DNA from: Lumbricus terrestris
Taxonomy: Eukaryota > Annelida > Clitellata > Crassiclitellata > Lumbricidae
Assembly: GCA_949752735.1 (NCBI GenBank)
Contig: OX457047.1
Span: 39,708,995 to 39,772,994, forward strand
DNA: 64,000 nt
Direction of reading: 5' to 3'
A program made the translations under genes and the position numbers. The notes beneath the pieces were generated by a model that was not told the origin of the DNA, searched no databases, and was given only the letters and a program-made list of their open reading frames with translations. Of the stretch, positions 12,410 to 24,378 are shown piece by piece (the stretch's first letter is position 1; the number at the start of each line of letters is the position of its first letter).

Positions 12410-13330
12410 AGACAGAGCCTTCAATTTGTAACACACGTGAACGTCGTCTGTCAAAGATGGCATCTCTCGGTAGATGGCAGAACGAGTTCCTCATTTGACA
12501 CGTGTGCTCCATTATCGTCCCATAACAACCGGTCCACGATTTACCCACAGCGGCCGTCTTCGTCTCCTGCCCTCTCCCCACCCCTCCCCCCAACTGGGAG
12601 CCGCCCTCGCTGCCACGGGCAACCGATGTGACCAGGACGACGGAGAGAGGTCACCCAGCCGCCCTTACCGCCCCTACCGCCGCCGCCCTTGCCGCCACGA
12701 AAGCGTGAAGAAAGCAAAGGTGTTATTTCAGCACCCGTGTTTGTAGAGGCGTTACGAGAAAATAACAGCCTCGACGAACGGGTAATAATGAAGGGCATTG
12801 TCACAGATTCTAGAACGGGGGAGGGGGAAAAACCATTCATTCATCGGTTTACAACCGCCCCTCCTCGCAACTCAACACGTGAGCACGACACCCCACCCGT
12901 ACCCAACCCAAACGGCAGCTGAACGCTATCGTACATACCCCAGACGACACCTGACCACGTATTACACGCATTACATGTATACCCAGCACGGCACCTGAAC
13001 CTCATTGCTAGAACCATAACCGCCAACTAACACACCACCTGGGCGACGTATGTATACGCGGTGCCACTTGCAGCGCGTAAAGGACCAACGAGCCTGAGAG
13101 AATTCTTGCGACCCGGACAAATATTCGCCCATCTGAAAAGACCGCCGCACCTGTGACATGGTTTAATTGTGGCAGGAAAAGACGAACGGCCAGTGAAACC
13201 GATCGACATCTGGTTGATAGATTGCAGGCAAATTGTTCCCAGGTATAGTAAGCGAAGTGCAAGCGAGAACCTATTGTAAGTGGAGGGGCCAACACCCGAG
13301 AAGGCTCGATTCACATTATAATATACATTG
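12410..13330. promoter_or_regulatory. CpG-rich, repeat-poor intronic block (candidate regulatory DNA)
   Basis: About 900 bases of GC-balanced sequence with many CpGs, flanked by microsatellites. It contains no slit exon and no ORF with a recognisable domain, although several frames are open for 60-130 codons because of low AT content. A regulatory function is inferred from composition. Confidence 0.25.
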
Positions 13331-13554
13331 TGTAACACCATTGCATTTTTGCATTGTTATGCAGCACACGATGTTAAGTAACTTAAGTTACAATATTTCA
13401 CATTAAATTACATTAGGTTACATGCCGATTAATCAATTGATTTAAAATTACCACAGACTTGTAGTGTGGTCACTTAACAACAGAAACTTGTTAAGTTTGT
13501 ATAAATTTTCCGTGCAATGCTTCATCGTTAGATTTCGGGTCGTAGATTCCTTCG

Positions 13555-13795
13555 CTCTGCCACGCACGATGACCTGCATGGTTGTCCCTATAAGGCTCGA
13601 TCTTCTACACGGCTCAACAAAAGCTTCGCTATGATCAGTCCATCTTTCTGGAATCAGCTACCTATAGCAGTAATCCGTAATGAACTTTTGGTCTTTCTTT
13701 GCCCCTTTTCTGCAGCACGCATTTGAAAAAACCTTCTCTTTCGGGAGCGCCTCCGAGGAATTTCTCTTTTCAAGTGGCGCTATACAAATACACGA
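13555..13795 (+). mobile_element. CR1/L2-like LINE 3' end joined to the SINE-type tail
   Basis: The plus strand reads an RT C-terminal remnant (SPSFWNQLPIAVIRNE) and then ends in CGGGAGCGCCTCCGAGG...CAAGTGGCGCTATACAAAT. That 3' module is the same as the end of the tRNA-derived SINE in this window, which points to a LINE/SINE pair sharing a tail. Confidence 0.7.
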
Positions 13796-13820
13796 GTATG
13801 TATGTATGTATGTATGTATG

Positions 13821-14012
13821 CGCACTTGTTACAGCGCCCCTTTAAGCTCACTACTCAGAGGCGCTCCCGACTGCAGAGCGGACACTGCATCGGAGTTTGC
13901 AATTGCGAGTGAAGGACTTGCCAAAGGTCCCTACACGGAGACTTGAGGTGGATTCGAACCTCGAACCTTCCGGCTTCAAGGCAACGACGCCACCACTACA
14001 CCACCGCGCCCC
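13821..14012 (-). mobile_element. tRNA-derived SINE
   Basis: Near full-length minus-strand copy. On the minus strand it starts GGGGCGCGGTGGTGTAGTGG (A box) and continues through GGTTCGAATCCACC (B box) to GGGAGCGCCTCTGAGTAG and AACAAGTGCGC. It lies 69 bases from the slit D2 LRRCT exon. Confidence 0.9.
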
Positions 14013-14080
14013 AGTATATACGATTAGAGCAGATATTCTAAAGTAGTGTCCCCCCCACCCCATCACCATCATCATCCTAC

Positions 14081-14244
14081 CTTTGCAGCGGAACTTGTCA
14101 TCCTTGACGAGACCAATCTTCTTGCGCTGCATCCGCTTCGGACTTTCGCATCTCGCTCCACTCGTCTCGATTGGATGACTCTGCAGATATTCCGATAGCC
14201 AGCGCAGGTTGCAGTCACAGATGAATGGATTGCGTGCCAGATGG
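14081..14244 (-). CDS. slit: slit exon: D2 C-terminal cap (LRRCT)
   Basis: A 164-nt exon, phase 2 in and phase 1 out, the same length and phases as the D1 cap exon. It encodes [38 protein letters not shown] and, near the end, KFRCKG. The motif CDC..W...L....ETSGARC with a final FRC is the D2 cap of Slit proteins. The acceptor is ...CTTTGCAG and the donor is GTAGGA. A (GAT/GAC)n array directly abuts the acceptor side (14260-14390). Confidence 0.97.
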
Positions 14245-14259
14245 CTGCAAAGTTTATCA

Positions 14260-14395
14260 TCATCATCATCATCGTCATTGTTATCATCGTCGCTATCATC
14301 GTCGTCATCATCATCATAGTCATCATCATCGTCATTGCTATCATCGTCATCGTCGTCGTCATCATCATCATCGTCATCATCATCTTTAACCACCA
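14260..14395. repeat. (ATC/GTC)n microsatellite
   Basis: Trinucleotide array beside the slit D2 cap acceptor. The Asp-rich frame on the minus strand is an extension of the exon frame through the repeat and is not expected to be coding. Confidence 0.92.
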
Positions 14396-14512
14396 GAACA
14401 CCACATAATGCATTCATCATCACCACAACTATAACCGCTGCCATGGCAGCAGAACCACCACAATGCCATCCACCGCCACCTATATACCCACCACCACCAC
14501 CACTATATACAG

Positions 14513-14729
14513 TGGGGCACGGTGGTGTAGTGGGTATGTTCATTGCCTTGCAGCCGAAGGGTTGCAGGTTCGAATCCACCTCAAGTATAGGGACCATGGC
14601 AAGTCCTTCACTCGCAATTGTTCAGCACTTCGGCATGAAACTCAGAAGCAGTGCCCGCTCTGTAGTCGGGAGCGCCTCTGAATATAGGGTGCTTGAAGGC
14701 ACGCTATAACAAGTGCACTTACATACATA
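14513..14729 (+). mobile_element. tRNA-derived SINE, full length
   Basis: Begins GGGGCACGGTGGTGTAGTGG (A box region), then GGTTGCAGGTTCGAATCCAC (B box), the central TCCTTCACTCGCAATTGTTC block, and the 3' module GGGAGCGCCTCTGAATATAG ending ACAAGTGCAC. It lies opposite in orientation to the copy at 13821-14012, flanking the exon from the other side. Confidence 0.92.
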
Positions 14730-15039
14730 GGCTGTATAACCAGCACTACTACCACAACCATAACTTTGATCAAATTAATCATGACCATCACTATCATCAC
14801 CTCCATTCCTGTTATATTAATCCTTCCTGGCCTCTACGACTCAGTCATGACTAATGACCACAGTGGCTAATATATATGTCATAATTATGACCTGCATCAT
14901 TGTAGCAAATAACAGTAACTGTAATTACAATTGCCCAGCATAAACGCACCAAGTCATCCACCAACACAAAGGCTCTACAGCCTTGGCCCACCACTACCAA
15001 CCGTCCACCATACACATAAATACATGTATGCATTTCATG

Positions 15040-15153
<114 letters not shown>

Positions 15154-15610
15154 TACATGCATACAAGCACATTCAATTCCTTCCCTTCCCTCCGGACCAA
15201 CGAATTCCGCATCCGGTCAGTCGACTACTGCCCCCCCCCCCCCCACCCCACCCCTAACCCACAACTCTCCCCAAAATAATGTCCATTCCTCTGGACGTTG
15301 TCATAAATCTCCATCAGATGTCAGTTAACCCGACAATTTCACACAAGTAACGGACGATTCCCGAGCTGCATTCAGTGGTCAGTGGTCATCCTATAACTGA
15401 CCGTGCTGTACTAGAACTGACCACCATTAGAACAAATTGTCTGCACTAACAGGGCCTGGTGGTCATCGTCGTCGTCGTCGTCGGCGAATCAGAGAAAACT
15501 TTTACTGTCGCATAACATGTGTACTAGAAATAGACAGAGAAAGAGGTTTAATTGTTTCGATAATGGATTTCGCTTCATTACCACGGTCTCCTCTGTATCG
15601 GCATCTTCGG

Positions 15611-15650
<40 letters not shown>

Positions 15651-15851
15651 CAAAGTATATATATACATATATATATACAGCTGAAGTCACACCGGAAACA
15701 ATATGTCACGTGACTGTGTGAAGCAGACGACACGACACAATTGGCGGGAAGACATCCGATATGGGAAGGAAGGAGGACGCGATAGGGAAGATATTATAGA
15801 CGCTGTCCTCATGAGTCATCCGGGAAGCTGTTAACTGCTTGTCAGAATTAG

Positions 15852-15854
<3 letters not shown>

Positions 15855-15924
<70 letters not shown>
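15855..15924. repeat. (TA)n(GT)n microsatellite
   Basis: Back-to-back TA and GT runs. Confidence 0.93.
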
Positions 15925-15926
<2 letters not shown>

Positions 15927-16170
15927 GGCGTACTGCAGGAGATGTAACCTATATAATGACTCACTCAGCCGAACGACAGAAGAGTTTTAATGAATGGAAG
16001 AAGCATGAGTCACCGTCATTAATTTATTTACATCCAGTTCCAACTTCGAAGCGACGCCGAGAATGGCTTTATTATATACGGGGATCAATAAATTATAGTT
16101 CCGAAATACGAGATCTATAGATATTGCCACAAGAAGCGGTCATGGTATACAGTACACGCACTTCCAAGAC

Positions 16171-16335
16171 CAGTGGCGTAGCCAGGAATTTTTTATGGGG
16201 GGGTTTTATGGCCGAAAACCCTGTTTTTTGCTATTTTTTCTAACTTAAATGGCAAAATAACCCAAAAAAAACCTTTTCCCGGAGCCAATGGGGGGGTTTT
16301 AACCCCCGAAACCCCCCCCCTTGCCTACGCCACTG
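16171..16335. mobile_element. hAT-type MITE (165 bp), CAGTGGCGTAGCCAGG family
   Basis: Ends CAGTGGCGTAGCCAGG and CCTACGCCACTG, with perfect 8-bp duplications TCCAAGAC at 16163-16170 and 16336-16343. The right duplication is followed directly by a fragment (GACCGTAGCTAGAGGGTGTT) of the MITE family seen intact at 28892-29150. Confidence 0.9.
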
Positions 16336-16386
16336 TCCAAGACCGTAGCTAGAGGGTGTTTGGGGTGTTTGAACACACACTCCTGA

Positions 16387-16591
16387 CTGTTATAGGGCCC
16401 CTTCAACCTCTCTCCTCAGACGCGCTCCAGACTGCAGCGCGGACACTGCATCCGAGTTTCACGCCGAAGCGCATGAGAAATTGCGAGTGAAGGACTTTCC
16501 CAAGGTTCCTACGCGGCGACTTGAGGTGGATTCGAGCCTCGAACCTTCCGGCTTCAAGGCAACGACGCCACCACTACACCACTGCGCCCCA
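16387..16591 (-). mobile_element. tRNA-derived SINE
   Basis: Minus-strand copy with B box (GGTTCGAGGCTCGAATCC-like, duplicated), central block and 3' module ending in CCCTATAACAGT. Slightly diverged from the others. Confidence 0.88.
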
Positions 16592-17170
16592 CATAAGAAT
16601 GATAAGATTATTATTATGAAATAAATAAATAAATAAGTAATGAAATAAATAACTAAATTATGCTAGCTCTCCAGTGGTTTACTGATAACAAATCAAAGTC
16701 AATCAGATGACCGCTTACACACACACGCACGCACGCACGCACCCAGTGGCACCCACACCTCTCTCTCCCCTCCCCACACGCACGCACACACACACAAGCA
16801 AACAAACACAAACGTACACTCACCGATTACAATTATTTAGGAATCAGAGTAGGTGCCTACAATCATAATAGTCCAACGGTGGTGAAATGGACAACGGTGA
16901 AATCATTATTGAGAAGAGAGGCCATCAACACCAACGGTCGTATAACAAGTGGCACGGATTGACTAATTCCAGGCGGGAAATAGTAGACCCATGCAGAACA
17001 AATTGTCGGTGTCAAACTATCATTGACACCAATTACACTCGTTCACACCACATGCAGCACAATTATCTGTATAACAACAGCGGAAAGAAGAAGGTGATTA
17101 TTATCATCAATGTCATTAATATTACTACACATAAATATAATAGTACTTATACTTGTGTATGATTTTATTG
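16592..17170. other. slit intron, no recognised gene
   Basis: (AAAT)n, a CA/GCAC-rich run near 16720-16800 and otherwise unremarkable sequence. Confidence 0.5.
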
Positions 17171-17206
17171 CAGAAATAGGTGCAAGTCGGTATATGCTCA
17201 TCGCCA

Positions 17207-17245
17207 TCGTCACCGTCACCGTCACCGTCACCGTCACCGTCATCG

Positions 17246-17296
<51 letters not shown>

Positions 17297-17297
17297 A
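17207..17297. repeat. (GTCACC)n-(ATC)n microsatellite
   Basis: Six-base and three-base runs in series. Confidence 0.93.
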
Positions 17298-17514
17298 GAA
17301 CCAAGGGAACAGTGCCCGTAGGTGCCCGCTGCCATCATCGTTATATGTTTATACGATGTATATATTATATAATTAGCATATACATATATACAATGTACAT
17401 ACAATATACAATGTACATATACATGTATTATATATATGTGTGTGTGTTCATGCGTGCGTGCGTGTCCGTGTATGTGTGTGCTTAACAGAATGCACATCAG
17501 AAATGTACTGGAAG

Positions 17515-18000
17515 ACAAAGAGACAGACAGACAAAGAAACAGACAGACAAAGGGACAGACAGACAAAGAAACAGACAGACAAAGAGACAGACAAAGAAAC
17601 AGACAGACAAAGGGACAGACAGACAGACAAAGAAACAGACAGACAAAGGGACAGACGGACAGACAGACAGACAAAGGAACAGACAGACAAAGGAACATAC
17701 AGACAAAGAGACAGACAAACTAGACAAGACAGATACATGCAGACAGACAGACAGACAAAGACATGCATACAGAGACATAAAGACAGACAGACGGACAAAA
17801 CAGACAGACAGACAGAGACATAAAGACAAACAGAGACATGCAGACAGAGACATAAAGACAGACAGACGGACAAAACAGACAGACAGACAGAGACATAAAG
17901 ACAAACAGAGACATGCAGACAGAGACATAAAGACAGACAGACGGACAAAACAGACAGACAGACAGGGACATAAAGACAGACAGAGACATGCAGACAGAGA
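17515..18000. repeat. (ACAG)n array with a 75-bp higher-order unit
   Basis: Imperfect ACAG/ACAA tetranucleotides fill the region. From about 17780 onward they are organised in a higher-order unit marked by GGACAAAACAGAC at 17793, 17868 and 17943, a 75-base period. The first half (17515-17720) has a shorter AGACAAAG-based rhythm. Confidence 0.88.
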
Positions 18001-18124
18001 GGAAGCAGTGTCAAACGAGGATCGAATCGGATATAATAATTACAATGATGACCCAAATTTTATCTCGAACAGATTCCGGATTTTCCGAAATCTGGAACCA
18101 ATACTTCTGAAACGACAGATTAAC

Positions 18125-18200
18125 AATCAGGCAGGGCCAGCAGCAAGACCAACATCAGGGCCAACAGCAGGACCAACAGCGGGGCCAACAGCAGGGTCAA
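18125..18200. repeat. GGCCAACAGCAG minisatellite
   Basis: Five to six imperfect 12-bp units; short GPTAGPTAG-like reading frames are by-products. Confidence 0.8.
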
Positions 18201-18779
18201 CCATCCCATGGCTATACAGACCGGCGGTTACAACACCCTGCAGCCAGCGAGGGTAACGACCTACCGACCGTACAAGATATCCTGCAGAGGGCAGGGCGTC
18301 CCCCCAACGGGCCCCCAGCCACACACACACACACACACAACAAGGTCAAGACCCCGGATCAAGACCCCTCAGAGGTGGTCTTAATCACCCTTCCATTCCA
18401 AATGCAGGCAACGTCAAACCAGACATGTTGCCAGAATATGCGTCATAGGCCACACTCCATTCTGACCCATGCACGCATCATGTGTACACTGATTAATTGT
18501 ATATAGGCCTACTACCCCAAAACGACATAGGAGACAGGCAGAAAATGTATTTAACCGGTTTCGGAATTCCGTATGCACTGAAACCTGACACCGTGTGCAT
18601 AACCAAACAACATTTGAGCAGAAAAACTCATCATCTTTCCTACGAATATGGTAACCTCCCTTCAGTGCAAGCCGCTTTAATTCGATGGAGAGAAGAAATC
18701 CTCTAAATCGCCAAGCAAATATTTTCCTTCTCACGTTACGACGTTCTCAATTAAACTCAATGCTAATGAAAACCATTAT

Positions 18780-19320
18780 AAGGAGAGTCATCTTCTGTTT
18801 ACCCGTACGCCCTGCGTTCCCCTCCACCCCATCCCCTCACCCCCTCCCCCGCCGCGCGGACGCATAAATGACGCGACCCAGGCCGCCACAGATTCGATTA
18901 AATCCAATCGAAAGAATAACCAAACAAGATCTGCGCTTGTTTGTTTTCCTTTTAAAAAATACGCCATCTTTCGACGCCCGCTCAAAGAATATCTGCTTCC
19001 AATGGAATCGGATAAAAATCCCTTAATCCTGTCGATCTGCTATCGCCTGATAATACAAAATCCCCTCCCCTTTCCCTCCTCCCCCCCGGTTGAAACGCGT
19101 TGACGCTACTCCATTCAGTCCGCGCCCCCGCGGCTTCTACCGCACGGCTTAGCCGCTGTCGTCCGCGGCGCGACCGCCTGCCTTGGAGCGCGGCGGGGTC
19201 GTCCCTTCGGTCCGCGCCGTCTCTTTCTAAACTGTTTGCAGACGACGTTAAGCAGTTTGAATTGACCGGAGACTACGCGATGAAATTCGACGTTCAAACG
19301 ATTAATTAAATAGTTGAAAA
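18780..19320. promoter_or_regulatory. CpG island-like intronic patch (candidate enhancer or promoter)
   Basis: Unlike the AT-rich surroundings, 19090-19270 is strongly GC- and CpG-rich (runs such as CCGCGGCGCGACCG). It follows a unique block holding ATTCGATTAAATCC-like and TAAATGACGCGACC sites. No ORF here resembles a known protein and no slit exon is present. A regulatory role is inferred from composition. Confidence 0.35.
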
Positions 19321-19796
19321 CATCGGCGCAGCAGAGGCTTAGCGCGAGGATGAGATTTGAGATTGCCTATAAACATGCGCTGCACCTAGATATAGTTCGG
19401 CGATGGGTTTCTGCACAATCAGAAGTGGTGGCATCGATTGATTAAGTCATTAAGACCTGCGTCGACCGGTGCCAGAGAAGCTTAGCGGACGACTACAGGG
19501 AAATGCATGGAAAAACAGTCGCTATGAACATTGTACAGCAGTCTTTTATATCCTCTTTGGACCATGAGAAAGACGATATAAAAAATACCGGAGGCGCTTG
19601 AAATGTGGAGCTGGAGAAGAATGGAGAAGATCATCTGGGCAGAGCATAAAACAAAGAAGTGTTGGGAAGAATAATATTCGAGAAAGAACACAGACATGAA
19701 CGACAAGAGGAAGGCAAAAGAAATGGATTGCACACAAGAACTGAAAGGTCAGAGAGGAGATTCTCTGGAAAGAATGGTGGTGATGGACAAATTAAT

Positions 19797-19848
19797 TAGA
19801 TGCATCTATATAGCGCCTCTTCAAGGGTGGGGGCTACTCAGAGGCGAA
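19797..19848 (-). mobile_element. isolated SINE/LINE 3' module
   Basis: TATATAGCGCCTCTTCAAGG...CTACTCAGAGGCG is the reverse of the shared 3' module, without a tRNA head. Confidence 0.55.
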
Positions 19849-20641
19849 AAATGGAGGGGAAAGAACAAGGGGAAGACCAATATTGAGACAGATGATGATG
19901 TTAGACTTGGGCGATAGAAGACGAGTATGAAAACTCAAAGATCAGCCGGTGATGGGACAACATTGAACACCGGAACCTGTCTATGGGCGGAGAAACTGAA
20001 GAAAACAAACGGTAATACATGTGTAGACAGTACGTACATGTATACCTATGTACTGGCTCGGGTTTTGCGCTACAAGACTATTATCGATTAAATATAATAT
20101 TTGCAGAAGGCATGATAATTGCTGCCCTCATTGGACATCCACAACAAGTATGCCTCTCCATACAACCACCTCTTCACACAGGTCAAAGGGCAGATGTAAT
20201 GTAGATAATAGTTTTCTGACCATCAATTGTCTGGTCAGTTCAGTGGTCAACTGAACAAGTGGGCATTTCCTACCTGCCCCGATGGGGGCACTAATGACAG
20301 GCTCTATGTGCAAATAAATAGGCCCAGCAGGCGGCCAATACCCAGCACTTAACCAATGCTTAAACGCTGGATGTTTGAAGAGCCAGCGATAATTTCCAAC
20401 AAATTTTAGACTCACTCTTCCAACAGCGGAGTGATTTTCCAACGTATACCAATTACCTGGAAACCATATAGATAGCAGACATGATAATGGTCAAGCCTAT
20501 CCAGTCAAATGGATATTGCGGACTTTAAATCATATATCATCAGTGTCTAAGCTGGTCTCTTCGAGGCAGGGTTTTTGTGCTGGGTGCTGAGAAAGATTGA
20601 AGGTTTACATTACTTGACATTAGGTAGCAACAAGCAAGAAT
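19849..20641. other. slit intron, no recognised feature
   Basis: Unique sequence; no exon, array or element identified. Confidence 0.5.
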
Positions 20642-21097
20642 CGGTGACACGAAACGGAGTATCCCCCTGAAAGCTATCCGGGGGGATGAATTAATCTATC
20701 CCCACGGATGGAATTAACCGGTCTAGACTATCCGGGGGATAAACCATTCTATCCCCTTTTTTGAAAAATGAGCATAATAAAAAAATTTATGCTGTAATCA
20801 AAATTTAAAGTGACTCTAATTGTTTTAAGTGTCCTAAGCAATGCTCAGATAAAGGCAACTCGAATTTATTTAGTAACTCTGAGTGTTTTTAAGTGTTTTA
20901 AATGTTTTAAGTGCTCTAAAAACAGGGCAAAACAAATTATCTAGTATGAATAAATATACCTGTTAGTGTCATTGTTCAAAACAAAGCAGATGAAAATTAA
21001 TTTGCAAAAGAAAATACACGCGGAAGCGGTTTTTTCGACTTTTTTAATTTGGGGGGGATACAATTAATACGGGGGATACTCTATTTCGTGACACCGG
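20642..21097. mobile_element. MITE pair member 1 (CGGTGACACGAAA ends)
   Basis: Left end CGGTGACACGAAACGGAGTA, right end TACTCTATTTCGTGACACCG, forming imperfect terminal inverted repeats. Both ends carry GGGGGATA blocks. About 456 bp, non-coding. A close relative lies at 36971-37415 in the same orientation. Confidence 0.82.
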
Positions 21098-22440
21098 CTT
21101 AAGTCAGACTGTGACACACCCAAATGATGATACCAGGACCCAAAACCGGTCCTCTGACTTTCTATAGAGCCAGAAAGCTGTGTAGAACCTAAGAGGTGAC
21201 CAATGGTGAGTATTAACCACCTCATCTATCCACTCAAACGTGGTAGTGTCAGGCCAGGGTTCGGTGGTCCAAATCCATGCAAAGGTAGAACCTAATATGC
21301 TGCAATATGTCCTGCTAAACGAAACGTACAGGTTTGAACCTCTATAGACTATACAATATTATTTTATAGTTCATGCGGTCACTGTGTCATGACCTTGTAC
21401 AAGTCCGTAACGCACAATTTTGGCTGGGCACCAGCAGGGGTTGTGTGCACTTGCGAACTTTGAGAGGATGGTAATAACAAATAAGTTGTATCCTATAGTA
21501 TTGTATTGTGTTGTATTGTATTGTATTGTGTTGCACAGTTACAGGTTCAGTCCGCACTATTTATTACATTTCCGTCTACCAAAGAAAGCCTGCACAGTGC
21601 AGATGCAGGAGAGAGCTACTCATTCACAAAGTAGCTGTGGCCGCTGAAGGCAACTTCAGCCAATGAATTAAGTAGACCCATACAAACTTTCATCAAAGCA
21701 ATAGCCTCTCAGTGTTCACGCTCAAAGACGCTTACAACAAGAACCGTATTTCTGACCGTCGTCGTGACACTGACTTATAGCGGCATAAAAATAGACGACA
21801 CCAGAGGGGGGTGGGAGGAGAAAATAAAGAAGCCTGACGATTGAGTTGAGTTCTCTTTCCCCTCCCTCCCGCCCTCCTATTGTATACCGTGTCAACGGTT
21901 CGACCCCAGTTTCTTATCTCGACGAAAAATCTAACGAACAATGGAGCGAGAAAAGCCCGTTGGAAATATTCCCTTTGAAGCAGAAGTACTTTGCGATCTG
22001 TCTTCAGACCGAGTTAAAACGACAGTCGACAGCAAGTGATCCGAATGAAATTACTCACACACTGCCACCACAACCACAGTCGAGTCAGTTGTCCTATCTG
22101 GGGTTAGGATCAGTCTCTGATAGATTGTGGAGCAAGGTGCAGTGCAGCTAACAAGATATATTACACGCCCAAATTAGCTCCGATCTGCGGTATAAGGGCA
22201 AGAAAATTCCTTTAAAAAGATCAATTAGTGGTCTTGCTATAATATATCCTCCCCAGCCAACTCCCTGCTCCGTATCTAACCACGTGCACCCCACCCCACT
22301 GGTAGTAACCCTCTCGTTCCTATTTGTGGAGTCACAGTTACCCGTTGAGTGCTGAAAGATCTTATCTTCAAGACAAGTTTATAAAACGCATACATTTCAA
22401 GGACCAAATGCCAGCCACAAATATAGTACACCACAACTTA
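21098..22440. other. slit intron, no recognised gene
   Basis: A short TTGTATTG run at 21495-21535 and CpG-containing unique sequence around 21720-22150. No exon or recognisable protein. Confidence 0.45.
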
Positions 22441-22774
22441 TATATATGTAGGCCTATGTCTACATACATATATATTATACACATACACATGCAGATGCAT
22501 ATATATATATATATATACATGTATATATATATATATATAATACATATGTATACCTGAATGAACGCATGTGTGTGCGTGTGTTTGTTCAAATGCAGTCCAT
22601 TCATAGTCAATGTCTGCAACGTTTATGGCAATAAACAACTATAAACAACTATAAACACTTCACCATATAACGGATAAACATCAATTGGCTGCAGAGGATT
22701 GCCCCAACATATACATACACAAGCCATCTGCAGTGGTATATCAATGTACAGACCATGCACTCCTTATTATACAC

Positions 22775-23605
22775 TCATCCATCCCCCATTCATCAACCAT
22801 CCAACTAGCCATTCATTCATCCATCCATCTATCCATCCATTCATCCATCCATTCATCCATCCAACCATCCATTCATTCATCCATCCATCCATCCATCCAT
22901 TCATTCATTCACCAATCTATCCATTTATTCATCCATCCATCTATCCATCCATCCATCTATCCATCCATTCATACATCCATTCATCCATCCAACCATCCAT
23001 CCATTCATTCATCCATCCATCCATCTATCCATTCATTCATTCACCAATCTATCCATTTATTCATCCATCCATCTATCCATTCATTCATCCATCCATCTAT
23101 CCATTCATTCATTCATTCATCCATCTATCCATTCATTCATCCATCCATCCATCTATCCATTCATTCATTCACCAATCTATCCATTTATTCATCCATCCAT
23201 CTATCCATTCATTCATCCATCCATTCATCCATCCAACCATCCATTCATTCATCCATCCATCCATCTATCCATTCATTCATTCACCAATCTATCCATTTAT
23301 TCATCCATCCATCTATCCATTCATTCATCCATCCATCTATCCATTCATTCATTCATTCATTCATCCATCTATCCATTCATTCATTCATCCATCCATCTAT
23401 CCATTCATTCATCCATTCATCAACCATCCAACTAGCCATTCATTCATCCATCCATCTAATAAGGCATCTATCCATTCATTCATCCATCCATCTATCCATT
23501 CATCAACCATCCAACTAGCCATTCATTCATCCATCCATCCATCTATTCATTCATCAACCATCCAACTAGGCATTCATTCATCCAACCATCTATCCATCCA
23601 CTTTC
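22775..23605. repeat. (ATCCATTC)n array, ~830 bp
   Basis: CATT/CATC tetranucleotides with a longer-period pattern marked by CACCAATCTATCCATTTATT at 22910, 23042, 23170 and 23282. The long His/Ile/Ser/Pro ORFs crossing it are repeat translations. Confidence 0.95.
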
Positions 23606-23916
23606 GATCCTAATAAATTCATTGCAGCAGAGAATCATCAATCATTTGCAATTACATTACGATGATTAGATTACGATGATTAGATCAAACTAATCAGATC
23701 GAGATGAGCAAATCACAACAATGCGATCACGACAATAAAACACATAACAAAATGATCAGATCATAAAATTACATCATTATGATCTTAATCACAACGATCA
23801 TGCTTCGATGATCAGATCAAAATGATATCAGATCATGTCAATCAGACCATGGCAAGCACGTCATTCCAATTAAATCACAACAAGAAGACCTGCGTGAAGA
23901 CCCATTTGCGTCATTG

Positions 23917-23970
23917 TGGCTGGACTGGGAGCGCCTCTGAGTACGCTTCTTGAAGGGTGCCATATAAATC
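23917..23970 (+). mobile_element. isolated SINE/LINE 3' module
   Basis: GGCTGGACTGGGAGCGCCTC then TGAGTACGCTTCTTGAAGGG, followed directly by a GAAT/GAAC array. No tRNA head. Confidence 0.6.
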
Positions 23971-23974
23971 CATA

Positions 23975-24298
23975 GAATGAATGAAAGAACGAACGAACGA
24001 ATGAATGAGTGAATGAATGAACAAATGAATGAATGAATAGATGAATGAATGAATAAATGAACAAATGAATGAAAGAATGAATGAATGAAAGAACGAGCAA
24101 GCGAATGAATGAACAAATGAATGAATGAACGAACGAATGAATAATCGAACAAGCGAGCGAATGAATGAACGAACGAATGAATGAAAGAACGAGCGAGCAA
24201 ATGAACGAATGAACGAACGAATGAATGAACGAACGAATGAAAGAACGAGCGAGCGAATGAACGAATGAATGAATAAATGAATGAATGAATGAACAAGC
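23975..24298. repeat. (GAAT/GAAC)n array
   Basis: Tetranucleotide array directly after a SINE/LINE 3' module. It may have grown from the element's simple-sequence tail. Confidence 0.93.
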
Positions 24299-24378
24299 AG
24301 GTCATAATGATGATGAGATCATGACAAGCACATCATGATGGTCAGAGTGAAAGAGACATCAGACGTCTATGCACTTAC

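Noticed and set aside
14513..14590. tRNA gene
   Set aside because: A and B boxes are present, but the sequence continues into a repeated ~200-bp element found in several places, so it is a SINE head.
13851..14597. 248-codon minus-strand ORF containing the slit D2 cap
   Set aside because: Only 14081-14244 is exon. The Asp-rich part is a GAT microsatellite upstream of the acceptor, and the ends are SINE sequence.
15437..16120. Short ORFs around TA and GT repeats
   Set aside because: Each is dominated by Tyr/Ile or Val/Cys repeat translation.
17448..18056. 202-codon Cys/Leu/Ser ORF
   Set aside because: Translation of the ACAG array, no independent protein signal.
22685..23613. 277- and 304-codon His/Ile/Ser/Pro ORFs
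   Set aside because: Pure translation of the CATC/CATT array.
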